This document shows, one piece after another, positions 27,799 through 35,637 of a stretch of 64,000 bases of DNA (position 1 is its first letter; each line of letters opens with the position of its first letter). The position numbers were made by a program, and so were the translations under genes. The DNA comes from Rudanella lutea DSM 19387 (GTDB taxonomy: Bacteria > Bacteroidota > Bacteroidia > Cytophagales > Spirosomataceae). The notes under the pieces are model-generated. The model made no database searches and was not told the origin of the DNA. It saw only the letters and a program-made list of their open reading frames with translations. Where the stretch lies: NCBI RefSeq assembly GCF_000383955.1, contig NZ_KB913013.1, forward strand, positions 4,297,694 to 4,361,693, written 5' to 3'.

Positions 27799-28345
27799 AC
27801 GGGATACTACGTTTAAAGTGCAAAATTGGCCCCGAGGGGGTACTCGATACTCAAACTTTGAGCGATTTAAAGATAAAATAATACTATGTAAGGGTAGGCG
27901 GCCTGTTCGACTTGAAATATTTTGTGGTGTGCGTAAGGGAGGAGGTGTATATGATTGATAAATGACTGTTATTCAGGTGATTACTGACTCTCATCGGTGG
28001 GTTTAGTTTTTGAGAAATTTTAAAAACTAAAAAGGGCTGTTTATCAATCGTTTACCCATTTTACAGGATCAATTTCAGTCTTTGCTTAAGTAGATGCGTG
28101 TGCCGAAACCGGAAAAATTACGATTGTAACTCGGGTTCGGTGGGTTATTTTTTTGTGAAGAACGGACCTGTATATACTCTGTTTGGTAATAATTGTCGGT
28201 TAAGTAAGGCAGTAAACCTGGCTGGTTAGTGGCCTTAGTAACGAGAGGGCAACGTACCGTTTTTTAGATCATAAAATGATAACAGGCCCGGCGGCTTTGT
28301 TCGGCTGTCAGCTAGTAATTTTGCCCATTAGCTTCTAATCCAACC
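27799..28345. other. Divergent intergenic region without a gene
   Basis: This 547-base AT-rich gap lies between the divergent SusC and acid phosphatase genes and should hold both promoters. No coding frame with family features was seen. One short stem-loop (tttagttttt at 28002-28011 with its complement at 28022-28031) is present. A small RNA is possible but nothing specific supports it. Confidence 0.6.
28316..28323 (+). promoter_or_regulatory. Candidate -7 element of the acid phosphatase promoter
   Basis: TAATTTTG fits TAnnTTTG; a TTTG at 28296-28299 could be the -33 box, though the 16-base spacing is shorter than usual. The start codon is 22 bases downstream. Confidence 0.35.
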
Positions 28346-29350
28346 ATGCGGTTTCTCTCATTTTTCTTGCTTAGCGGGCTTTGGTGTGGCTTGCTGTTTG
28401 CCCAGCGCCCGGCCGACTATTCGAGCCAACAGGCTGCGGGCTATCAGTTAGGCGTTATTCCGGGACTGCAAACGCTCGATAAAGCGCTACATTTTGCCGT
28501 AGTGGGCGATTGGGGTCGGCAGGGCGAGTACCGGCAACGTGATGTGGCCCTTCAGATGGCACGAGCTATGGCGGGCCTGAGTGGTAGTTTTATTATTTCC
28601 ACCGGCGACAATTTTTATCCCAGTGGCGTGATGAGTACGCAGGACCCGCTTTGGCAAAGCAGTTTCGAGCAGGTGTACACCTACGCGTGGCTTCAGGCAC
28701 CGTGGTACCCGGTGCTGGGCAATCACGATTACGGCGGCAACCCCGATGCGCAGGTGGCTTATTCGGGGATCAGTCGGCGGTGGCGGATGCCGGGCCGGTA
28801 TTATTCGTTTAAGAAAAGGCTGCCGGGGGGCGGCAAAGTCCTGTTTGTGTGTATCGACACCAACGGTCTGGAGCCGGGCTACTACAAAAATGAAGATTTA
28901 GCCCCGGCGCTGAGTCAGCAGGATACCACGGCGCAACTGCAATGGTTACGCCAAACCCTGAGCGATACCGACCCCGACCTGCGCTGGCGCGTGGTGGTGG
29001 GGCATCATCCGGTGTACACGGCGGGCAAACGAATCGCCGTAACGGGCCCCGTTCGGAAGGTGATTGAGCCTATTTTGAACAGGTACGCGGTAGACCTCTA
29101 CCTCTGCGGACACGACCACGACTTGCAATACAACAAACCAGCCGGCCCCACGCACCATTTTCTGTCGGGAGCAGGCTCGGAGCTGAGCAACTTTCCCCAC
29201 AAAACCCCCGAAAACGTATTCTACGCGGGTGTCAACGGGTTCATGACGTTTTCGATACAGGCCGACCAGTTTCTGGTGCAGGCAATCGACTACAAAGGGG
29301 AGATTCTGTTCAGCCGGGTATTGAGCAAAGCCCAAACCGCCCGGAAGTAA
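28346..29350 (+). CDS. Secreted purple acid phosphatase-like metallophosphoesterase
   Basis: Periplasmic or secreted phosphatase of 334 residues, similar in layout to tartrate-resistant acid phosphatases. A signal peptide (MRFLSFFLLSGLWCGLLFAQ) precedes the metallophosphoesterase core. The five metal-binding blocks appear in order: VVGDWG near residue 52, STGDNFYPSG near 91, LGNHDYGGN near 130, VGHHPVY near 222 and CGHDHDLQY near 257. These residues bind two metals and the Tyr of block II/III gives purple enzymes their charge transfer. Its substrate in the cell is unknown. It converges on the SDR gene across an A/T-rich palindromic repeat. Confidence 0.9.
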   Translation: MRFLSFFLLSGLWCGLLFAQRPADYSSQQAAGYQLGVIPGLQTLDKALHFAVVGDWGRQGEYRQRDVALQMARAMAGLSGSFIISTGDNFYPSGVMSTQDPLWQSSFEQVYTYAWLQAPWYPVLGNHDYGGNPDAQVAYSGISRRWRMPGRYYSFKKRLPGGGKVLFVCIDTNGLEPGYYKNEDLAPALSQQDTTAQLQWLRQTLSDTDPDLRWRVVVGHHPVYTAGKRIAVTGPVRKVIEPILNRYAVDLYLCGHDHDLQYNKPAGPTHHFLSGAGSELSNFPHKTPENVFYAGVNGFMTFSIQADQFLVQAIDYKGEILFSRVLSKAQTARK

Positions 29351-29460
29351 GTTTGTGGTTTATAGTTTGTTGTTTATAGTTTATAGTTTGTCGTTTATAG
29401 TTTTTGGTTCGAGCAAACCAACCTAAAACCATAAACTAAAAACCAAAAACTATAAACCCA
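29351..29460. repeat. A/T-rich tandem and inverted repeat at a convergent junction
   Basis: Several copies of gtttatagttt are followed by their complement. A perfect 17-base inverted repeat joins gtttatagtttttggtt (29393-29409) with aaccaaaaactataaac (29441-29457). Fragments of the same family occur near 21350 and 23000. Confidence 0.75.
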
Positions 29461-29471
29461 CCCCACCCCAC

Positions 29472-30368
29472 CTATTCGTAAAAGTGCCGCAACCGACGCA
29501 TCGACTGCCGGACAATCCAGTCGCCTAAGCGCGGGAGGTAGGTGTGCACAAACGCGATAAGTTTACCGAGCCCCGAAACCACTGTCCGCTGCCGTCGGCG
29601 CTGGATATGACTCAGAATCACCTGGGCGACCTGCTCCTGCGTTTTTTGCCAGCGCGGAGACCGGTACGCAATGGGCACGGGCTGCCCGTTGGCGTCGAGC
29701 ACGCGTTTAGTCGTATCGTTTTTGGTAAAACCTAAATGTACCACCCCGATATGCAGACCCGTATGCGCCAGCTCGAGTCGGAGCGTGTGGGCCAGGTTCG
29801 AGACGGCGGCCTTACCCGCGCAATACGCTGATCCGCTCGGCATCCCGTTGAGCGCCGAAATCGACGAGATAAAGGTGACACTACCCCGCGACTCAATCAG
29901 GTAGGGCAGGGCCGCTTTGAGGGGGTACACCGTGCCGTACACATTGCTGTCGAGCACGCGTTGAAACACGTCGGGCTGCATATCGGCAAAGTACGCCCGC
30001 ATTGAAATACTGGCGTTGGTAATCAGAATATCGAGTTGTCCGTAGGCATCGATGGCTGTGTCGACGAGCCGCTGACACGCATCGAACCGGGTCACATCGG
30101 CCACACAACTCACAACCGGATACCCCTCGGCCTGTAAGAGCCGCTCGGTTTGAGCCAGTCGTTCGTCCGACAAGCCATTAATGACCAGGCGAGCCCCGGC
30201 TTCGCCCAGTGCAAAGGCGGTAGCCCGCCCGATGCCCGATTCAGAGCCGGTAATAAGGGCTACTTTGCCCGCAAAGGCCGACTGGCGTGCGCCGGGTATG
30301 AGCGTATCGGTGGGTTTATGGGTGAAAGAAGGCTTTGGGGCGCTACGTTCAAGGAGGATAGATGGCAT
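29472..30368 (-). CDS. SDR-family oxidoreductase
   Basis: Classical NAD(P)-dependent short-chain dehydrogenase of 298 residues. The nucleotide-binding motif TGSESGIG is near residue 40, after an unusual polar extension of about 33 residues. The NNAG-equivalent is ITNASIS near 115, the catalytic serine lies in TFISSISALNG and the Tyr-Lys pair in SAYCAGKAAV. The C-terminal 35 residues are basic and include IAFVHTYLPRLGDWIVRQSMRRLRHF, which may associate with membrane, as in some SDRs of lipid metabolism. Substrate unknown. Confidence 0.88.
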   Translation of the reverse strand: MPSILLERSAPKPSFTHKPTDTLIPGARQSAFAGKVALITGSESGIGRATAFALGEAGARLVINGLSDERLAQTERLLQAEGYPVVSCVADVTRFDACQRLVDTAIDAYGQLDILITNASISMRAYFADMQPDVFQRVLDSNVYGTVYPLKAALPYLIESRGSVTFISSISALNGMPSGSAYCAGKAAVSNLAHTLRLELAHTGLHIGVVHLGFTKNDTTKRVLDANGQPVPIAYRSPRWQKTQEQVAQVILSHIQRRRQRTVVSGLGKLIAFVHTYLPRLGDWIVRQSMRRLRHFYE

Positions 30369-30408
30369 AAGAGAGCAAAAGGGACACCTGCTAAACCGAA
30401 ACGGTTGG

Positions 30409-31101
30409 TTAGCGGTGGTTCAACATGAATTTGTAGGTGCGGGCAATGCGTTGGGGCGATACCTTCAGGAAGAACATGGAAAAAGCCGTTAGGTTCGCCA
30501 ACTGCACCCGCAACCAGCTATTAGTTTCGTACTTTCGGGCCGACACCAGCACGTCTTTGGGAATAATGCGGAAGCGGGCCACCTGCCGGATACGGACAAT
30601 AATGTCGAAGTCTTCCATGATTACGTACCGTTCGTTGAAGCCCCCCAGCCGGTCGAAAAGCGACCGCGTAATAAACAGGGTTTGGTCGCCCCCGCGGCTC
30701 ATGAGCCCCTCAAACCGGGTGCCGTAGCTGTTGAACCGCAGCATGGGCTTGTCGGAATTGAACCGAAACCGGTAGCAACCGGCCTCGTACCCTGCCCGCA
30801 CGGCCTCGGTAATGTCGGCGGCAAAGGCCGGGTTGAGCTGCACATCGGCATGCACAAAATACAGCACCTCGCCCGTTGCGATGCTTGCTCCGTAATTCAT
30901 TTGGGCGGCCCGCCCGCTTGCCGGTGAGCGCCGTACCGTAGCCCCTGCCTGTTGAGCCAGCGCAACGGTCTGGTCAGAACTGCCGCCGTCAATTACCAGA
31001 ATCTGGGCTACGGCCTGACCGCCATACGTGCGTACGGCCTCGACCAACGGACGGATATTGTCGGCTTCATTGAAGGTGGGTATGATTACACTAATCGTCA
31101 C
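30409..31101 (-). CDS. Family 2 glycosyltransferase, TIGR04283-like
   Basis: Cytoplasmic GT-A glycosyltransferase of 230 residues. It begins ISVIIPTFNEADNI, has the nucleotide-sugar region VIDGGSSDQT near 38, and the metal-binding motif appears as FVHADVQL near residue 83, where the His-Ala-Asp form is typical of the TIGR04283 group often found with radical-SAM/selenodomain genes. GGDQTLFITRSLFDRLGGF and MEDFDIIVRIR complete the fold. No radical-SAM partner is nearby. It lies 40 bases upstream of, and on the same strand as, the SDR gene, so the two may be cotranscribed. Confidence 0.85.
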   Translation of the reverse strand: MTISVIIPTFNEADNIRPLVEAVRTYGGQAVAQILVIDGGSSDQTVALAQQAGATVRRSPASGRAAQMNYGASIATGEVLYFVHADVQLNPAFAADITEAVRAGYEAGCYRFRFNSDKPMLRFNSYGTRFEGLMSRGGDQTLFITRSLFDRLGGFNERYVIMEDFDIIVRIRQVARFRIIPKDVLVSARKYETNSWLRVQLANLTAFSMFFLKVSPQRIARTYKFMLNHR

Positions 31102-31130
31102 AGAGTATAGGTTTGTGTGTTCAATTTATT

Positions 31131-31223
31131 CAGTACTGGACATTCGGACTTTAGATACCAGACGTTAGACCTACTACCATTCTGTAGAGAAGTCTAACGT
31201 CCAACATCGAATGTCCAGTACTG
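31131..31223. repeat. Nested inverted repeat
   Basis: Perfect 16-base outer arms cagtactggacattcg (31131-31146 with complement at 31208-31223) enclose perfect 10-base inner arms gacgttagac (31161-31170 with complement at 31192-31201). There is no T run. The design resembles the element at 2624-2775 although the sequence differs. Confidence 0.75.
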
Positions 31224-31277
31224 AGTTTGGTTTATAGACATATACGGCAAAACGAGGTGTTTGGTCGTCTCGAACTC

Positions 31278-32369
31278 TCAAAACGCTTCGCCGATGGTCA
31301 GGTAAAACCCGGTCGATTGGCGGCCGATGCCGTAGTCGAGCCGGAGGTTGAGGTGGTCGCGTCGGTTGAGCGTGAAGCGCAGGCCACCCCCGTAGGCACC
31401 CTTGGGGTCGTCGGGCCGGAGCCAGCGTTGGGTATCGCCCAGCACCCCCACGGATCCAAATACAACGGCCCCCAACCGCCGGTAGAGGTCGAACCGGATT
31501 TCGGCCTGTAGCAGGGCCAGATTGTCGTCGCGAAACCGGCCTTCGTAATAACCCCGCATCCGTTTGGTGCCGCCCAGCAGCGAGAGCGCATTAAACGGAG
31601 CCGTGCCTATGGTGCCGCTCAGGGCGTAGTTGAGGGCCAGTACCGCGTGCCGGTGGAGCGAATGATACGACGAAACGTCGAACCCGTACCGCGTAAACCG
31701 TACTCCGCTACCCAGCACCGGGTGATGATTGAGGTACGTGAGGTCGGCCACCAACCCTTTGGTGGGAAAGAAAATTTGATCCCGCCGGTCGTAAAACAGG
31801 CCCAGCCCACCCCCCGACAGTCGGCTTCCGGTTCCACCGGGTACTGTTCCGCTTGCCAATAAGCCACCCGGCTCCACACTCGTGACCCGGTAATCTTCGT
31901 ACTGATAGCGTAGCCCGGCGTAAAGCTTTCCAGCCTTCAGTTGAGGGATGATTCGCCGAAACGCATTGATCCGAATCCGGGGGAAGTCTACACCGTATAA
32001 CTCCTGCCTCACTTCCTGCTGCCCCAGTCCGAAGAAAAAGTAATTGTAGCGGTAGTAGCCCACTTCGCCATTGGCGTAGTAGGTATCGCGCGCCCAAAAA
32101 AGGTTGAACGGCAGGTAGAACAGCATCTGCTTATTTTGGGTATAAGCCACGCCAAACGTAACCTGCGAGGGCCGGGAGAGGGTGTTAGTGGTGTCGGCCG
32201 GGCGGGGCCGGGCACCCAGCTGAAACGTGGCCGTAGCGGCTACACCATAGGCCAGCCGGGTTTCGGGGGTGTAATAAACCAGCGGCAGGGGCAGGAGTTT
32301 AAACCGTTTGGGCAGACTATCGGGCGGGGCCGTAAAAGCCAGAGCGAGCAGGAGAGAGACGAGGGGCAT
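31278..32369 (-). CDS. BamA/TamA-type outer membrane beta-barrel protein
   Basis: A 363-residue predicted barrel of the surface-antigen (Omp85) type without POTRA domains. It has a signal peptide (MPLVSLLLALAFTAP). Barrel features include LPLPLVYYTPETRLAYGVAAT at the start, repeated aromatic strands, RYQYEDYRV, GLGLFYDRRDQIFFPTKGLVADL (family motif with D-x-R-D and F/P-T-x-G) and a final strand ending FYLTIGEAF with terminal Phe. The missing POTRA repeats mean that it is not the core BamA assembly factor. Such short members are often near phosphatases or lipid genes; the role is unknown. Confidence 0.82.
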   Translation of the reverse strand: MPLVSLLLALAFTAPPDSLPKRFKLLPLPLVYYTPETRLAYGVAATATFQLGARPRPADTTNTLSRPSQVTFGVAYTQNKQMLFYLPFNLFWARDTYYANGEVGYYRYNYFFFGLGQQEVRQELYGVDFPRIRINAFRRIIPQLKAGKLYAGLRYQYEDYRVTSVEPGGLLASGTVPGGTGSRLSGGGLGLFYDRRDQIFFPTKGLVADLTYLNHHPVLGSGVRFTRYGFDVSSYHSLHRHAVLALNYALSGTIGTAPFNALSLLGGTKRMRGYYEGRFRDDNLALLQAEIRFDLYRRLGAVVFGSVGVLGDTQRWLRPDDPKGAYGGGLRFTLNRRDHLNLRLDYGIGRQSTGFYLTIGEAF

Positions 32370-32504
32370 GGAGGCTGAAATCGTATCGATGCGGATATAT
32401 ACGGGAAACAGTAGGGGATGGGTTCATGTCCGAAAAATCAAACCATTCGGGGTCGAAACGCGTAAATAAATAACCGAAACGAATAGAAACAACAAATCAA
32501 CTCC

Positions 32505-33260
32505 ATGAACAAACGCCTGAATAGTGCCTTACTGATAGCCACGCTCGTGGGTATGGTGGCCTTTGTAAAACCCAAAACCGCACCCGTTGACCACAGCGCC
32601 TACGATCGGTTGCTAAAAAAACACGTGAATACGCAGGGCCTTGTAGATTATAAAGGTTTCAAGGCCGACGAGAAGGTATTCAACGCGTATCTGGACCAGC
32701 TAAGCAAGAATCCGCCCGCCAGTAGCTGGTCGAAAAAGGAGCAGATGGCCTATTGGATCAATGCGTACAACGCGTACACCATCCGGCTGATTCTGAATCA
32801 TTACCCTGTAAAAAGCATCAAGGATATTGGGTCAAAAATCAAGATTCCGTTTGTCACCACCCCCTGGGCGGCTAAGTTTATCACCATCGGCAACGAGAAG
32901 ATGAGCCTCGACAACATTGAGCACGGTACGCTACGTAAACAGTTCGATGATCCCCGGATTCACTTCGCCCTCGTGTGCGCGTCGATCTCCTGCCCGCGTT
33001 TGCGCAATGAGGCCTTCACGGCCGATAAACTCGATGCCCAGCTCGACGATCAGGGGAGCGATTTCCTGAATAATCCGGCCAAAAACAAGCTGGCCAAAGA
33101 CAAAGCCCAACTATCCAGGTACTTCGACTGGTACAAAGGAGACTGGAACGACAACGGACAGTCGGTGGTGAAGTGGGTAAATCGGTACGCCAACACCAAA
33201 ATCGACGCGAATACCAAGGTCTCCTATCTCGATTACAACTGGAATTTGAACGAACAGTAG
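32505..33260 (+). CDS. DUF547 domain-containing protein
   Basis: Secreted or periplasmic protein of 251 residues, with an N-terminal hydrophobic segment (NSALLIATLVGMVAFV) as signal or anchor. DUF547 is recognisable from YDRLLKKHVNTQGLVDYKGF, EQMAYWINAYNAYTIRLILNHYPV, the NIEHGTLRKQFDDPRIHFALVCAS block and SCPRLRNEAF. Conserved Asn, His and Cys (VCASISCP) could form an active site related to papain-like folds, but no activity is established. Convergent with the SGNH gene across a heptad repeat. Confidence 0.88.
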   Translation: MNKRLNSALLIATLVGMVAFVKPKTAPVDHSAYDRLLKKHVNTQGLVDYKGFKADEKVFNAYLDQLSKNPPASSWSKKEQMAYWINAYNAYTIRLILNHYPVKSIKDIGSKIKIPFVTTPWAAKFITIGNEKMSLDNIEHGTLRKQFDDPRIHFALVCASISCPRLRNEAFTADKLDAQLDDQGSDFLNNPAKNKLAKDKAQLSRYFDWYKGDWNDNGQSVVKWVNRYANTKIDANTKVSYLDYNWNLNEQ

Positions 33261-33262
33261 GG

Positions 33263-33350
33263 GAAAGAGTGAAAGAGTGAAAAGTGAAAGAGCGAAAGAG
33301 TGGTTGCTGCGTTTGCTCATTCACTCATTCACTCATTCACTCTTTCACCA
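33263..33350. repeat. Heptad-type repeat (gaaagagt / actcattc) at a convergent junction
   Basis: Several imperfect copies of aaagagtg or aaagagcg on one side face copies of cactcatt and cactcttt on the other, giving an overall inverted repeat. The last codons and the stop of the SGNH gene (3' end 33329, minus strand) lie within it. A related tract is at 40917-41002. Confidence 0.75.
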
Positions 33351-33931
33351 TTAAATAGATGTCGCGCCAGTTCGGTTCGCCAAACGGCGTAACCGGCTGC
33401 GTTGAGGTGCAGGGCGTCGTCTTCGTACAACTCGGGGCGGGGTTGGCCGCTCTCGGTGAGCATAGCCGCCGACAAATCCAGAAACGAGCAGTGCGGTAAC
33501 CGTTTAATTTCGGTGGCAATGGCCCGGTTAGCCGCCCGAATCGACTCGATCAGGGACCACCGCGCGGGGCTCGGTTTGATCGAGATAAACGACAACGGTA
33601 CGTCGGGCAGAAACCGCTCTTTTTTCTCCATGAGGGCGCAGAAAAAAAGGTAAACAGCCTCAGGCGACTGGCCCTCGCCCAGGTCGTTGTCGCCCGCGTA
33701 CAGGATGAGGGCGCGCGGGTGCGCTGGCACCACGAGCCGCTCAAAATGCCAGGCACAGGCCGCCAGCGTAGAGCCGCCAAAACCCAGATTCAAGGCGTCG
33801 ATAGTCGGGAAGTGGGCGTTCAGGTCGGGCCAGAGCCGGATGGTCGAGCTACCGTAAAACACCGTACTACCGGCCGGGTGAGCCCGCACGCGCTGCTCCA
33901 ATAGCGCTACCTCGTCTTCAAACAAATTCAT
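33329..33931 (-). CDS. SGNH/GDSL-family hydrolase
   Basis: A 200-residue esterase-like enzyme. SGNH blocks are all visible: block I as VFYGSSTIRLW near residue 22 (the serine in GSS, as in platelet-activating-factor acetylhydrolase-like members), block II as NLGFGGS near 47, block III as LYAGDNDLGEG near 75 and block V as DALHLNAAGYAVW near 180 with the Asp-His pair. I start at 33931 (MNLFEDEVALLEQRV); the frame is open further upstream but that part is basic, proline-rich and unlike the family. There is no signal peptide, so it is probably cytoplasmic. The C-terminal GERVNE comes from the repeat at 33263-33350. Confidence 0.87.
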   Translation of the reverse strand: MNLFEDEVALLEQRVRAHPAGSTVFYGSSTIRLWPDLNAHFPTIDALNLGFGGSTLAACAWHFERLVVPAHPRALILYAGDNDLGEGQSPEAVYLFFCALMEKKERFLPDVPLSFISIKPSPARWSLIESIRAANRAIATEIKRLPHCSFLDLSAAMLTESGQPRPELYEDDALHLNAAGYAVWRTELARHLFNGERVNE

Positions 33932-34079
33932 GCAAACTAAATCACGCCCTTGCCCGAAAGGTTTACAAGCAGGCTTGTTTATCGGTTTGTGCCTTGCTGA
34001 TAGAAGCCTAAGGGGTTGTTTCCGAACCACTTGCGGGTCGGGCCGGACGGTAAGAAACAGCTGGGTGGCCGTATGGTGA

Positions 34080-34120
34080 GCGGTCAGGTCGGGATAGCCG
34101 CACAATTCCGACCTGACCGC
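34080..34120. terminator. Stem-loop downstream of the CE-clan-like gene
   Basis: Perfect 13-base arms gcggtcaggtcgg (34080-34092) and complement (34108-34120), loop 15. It lacks a T run, so it may be an RNA 3'-end hairpin or another dispersed palindrome rather than a classical terminator. Confidence 0.45.
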
Positions 34121-34131
34121 CCGGTTGTGAA

Positions 34132-35445
34132 TCAGGCCGCTACCGACACGTCGGGGTTTTGGCCGAGTGAGTCGGGGGCGGCCCAGTTGAGGGCGTCCGG
34201 CCCGCCGGGGGGCAGGGGAACTTCGGTATGGGTTAACAGGTACTGTTGCCGAATGTCGTCGAGAGCGGCACGGCCCGTTTCCCACCGGCGCACAATATTG
34301 GTAAACCGGATGGTATCAGGGTGTTGGGGCTGGTTAGGGCCGTCGAAATAGTCGGTCATTCGCTCGGTCATCTGGCTTACCAACTGCTCAATGGGGCCGC
34401 TCGTAATCAGTTCGGGCGACTGCTTGGCCAGTTGGACCATCGCCCGACCCATAGCGGCTGTGTAAAACGCACAGTCGATATCCTGATGCCGAATGGGTAC
34501 GCCATCATGCAGTCGTTGCAGATTCACCCCGCCATCTTCCAGAAAATCCGAAGCCGGGGGCTCGCCTTCCGGTTGCGGAAACACTGAATCGAGGCAACGC
34601 CGGAAGGTATTCCACCAGGGGGCGCGCCCATTGGGCCGGAGTGTGTCGTGGAAAATAACCCGTTGCGGCCGGTGGGGCTGTTGTGGGTTCATGAGCACGG
34701 TAGCCAGCCCCAGATGCCGGTCGTCGATGGCGTGCCGACGGTGAATCACGTAGCAATGAAGCTCTGTATCCTCTTCGGCCTGCTGCTGTTCGGTTTGTAG
34801 GCGCACCATCCGCAACGACTCCGCCATGTACCCCTCGTTGAGCACGTGGGTGGGCAAAACCGTGGCAAACCGGGCCTCGAACCGCAACTGACGGGCCAGC
34901 AGGTTCAGGGCGGTGTTGTCGGAGCGACGGGTACCAAAATAGTAGCCAATATCCTCGCGGGCTTGTTCGGGCGGGAGGTCGCTCAGCCCAATGGAGTCGC
35001 CGTAAGCGCCCTGCCGGTTGGGCGAGCTGTACCGAAACGGCACTTCGCGGTGTTCGCGGTGAGCTGCCAGGTTATAAATGCGCCGTTCGAAGGTGGCCAG
35101 CAGTGGCTCGTACGCGTCGGGTTCAAAATAGACCTCGTTGGCCGGTCGGAGCAGGTGCCGGGCCAGCGTATCGTGGCTGAGCAGCCGCTCAAGGGCGTCG
35201 TCGTGATGCTTGAAAAAGCTGCGCAACGCGCCTTGCTGCACAAAGTCCTGCAAGTTGCCCTCGTAGGCGTGTTCGGTGTCGGCAGCGGTGCCCTGCTCAA
35301 TCCATTGGTGCAGAAATTGACGCACCGCCTGATCGAAGGCGTGGTTAGCCTCGGAGGCCTGTTGTTGGGTGTACGATTTATGGGAAACAGATGGGTAATC
35401 CACCAACTTCGGGGCGTCGAAGTTGGTTGGCATCACTTGAATCAT
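34132..35445 (-). CDS. Unknown protein with possible CE-clan (Ulp1/YopJ-like) cysteine peptidase site
   Basis: A 437-residue protein without a signal peptide that I cannot place with certainty. Its centre has the order of catalytic residues found in CE-clan peptidases, which cut ubiquitin-like tags or acetylate proteins: a His after a polar stretch (DDRHLGLATVLM, His244), an Asp at the end of a beta strand (QRVIFHDTL, Asp267), and a Gln-Cys pair (IRHQDIDCAFYTA, Gln321 and Cys325). LNEGYMAESL near residue 202 is reminiscent of the LND region of Ulp1. The spacing Gln-x3-Cys is shorter than the usual Gln-x5-Cys, and no Gly follows the Cys, so the match is suggestive only. The N-terminal 190 residues are helical and Gln/Glu/His-rich. 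Start 35445 or the Met at residue 5 are both possible. Confidence 0.5.
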   Translation of the reverse strand: MIQVMPTNFDAPKLVDYPSVSHKSYTQQQASEANHAFDQAVRQFLHQWIEQGTAADTEHAYEGNLQDFVQQGALRSFFKHHDDALERLLSHDTLARHLLRPANEVYFEPDAYEPLLATFERRIYNLAAHREHREVPFRYSSPNRQGAYGDSIGLSDLPPEQAREDIGYYFGTRRSDNTALNLLARQLRFEARFATVLPTHVLNEGYMAESLRMVRLQTEQQQAEEDTELHCYVIHRRHAIDDRHLGLATVLMNPQQPHRPQRVIFHDTLRPNGRAPWWNTFRRCLDSVFPQPEGEPPASDFLEDGGVNLQRLHDGVPIRHQDIDCAFYTAAMGRAMVQLAKQSPELITSGPIEQLVSQMTERMTDYFDGPNQPQHPDTIRFTNIVRRWETGRAALDDIRQQYLLTHTEVPLPPGGPDALNWAAPDSLGQNPDVSVAA

Positions 35446-35580
35446 TGGCAGTTGACGAGGCTGAAAATTGTTTGGATAAATGTACGAAGGTTTACGATTT
35501 ATTTAGGCTACGGTTTCTATAGCTCCTATAGATTTAAAAAAAAATATGGAGCTAATTGGTTCATGGCCAGATGGGTTTTG

Positions 35581-35618
35581 CCGATGGGGTGAAAAACTAT
35601 TTTTTTTCACCCCATCGG
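35581..35618. terminator. Bidirectional hairpin before the BNR gene end
   Basis: Perfect 16-base arms ccgatggggtgaaaaa (35581-35596) with complement at 35603-35618 and a 6-base T-rich loop. It lies 20 bases past the end of the minus-strand BNR gene and could end its transcript. Confidence 0.6.
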
Positions 35619-35637
35619 TATTTTCTGTCCGGCCTTT

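Noticed and set aside
33263-33350. Regularly spaced short repeats that might suggest a CRISPR array
   Set aside because: Units are 7-9 bases, without unique spacers of constant length, and no cas gene is near. The same applies to 40917-41002.
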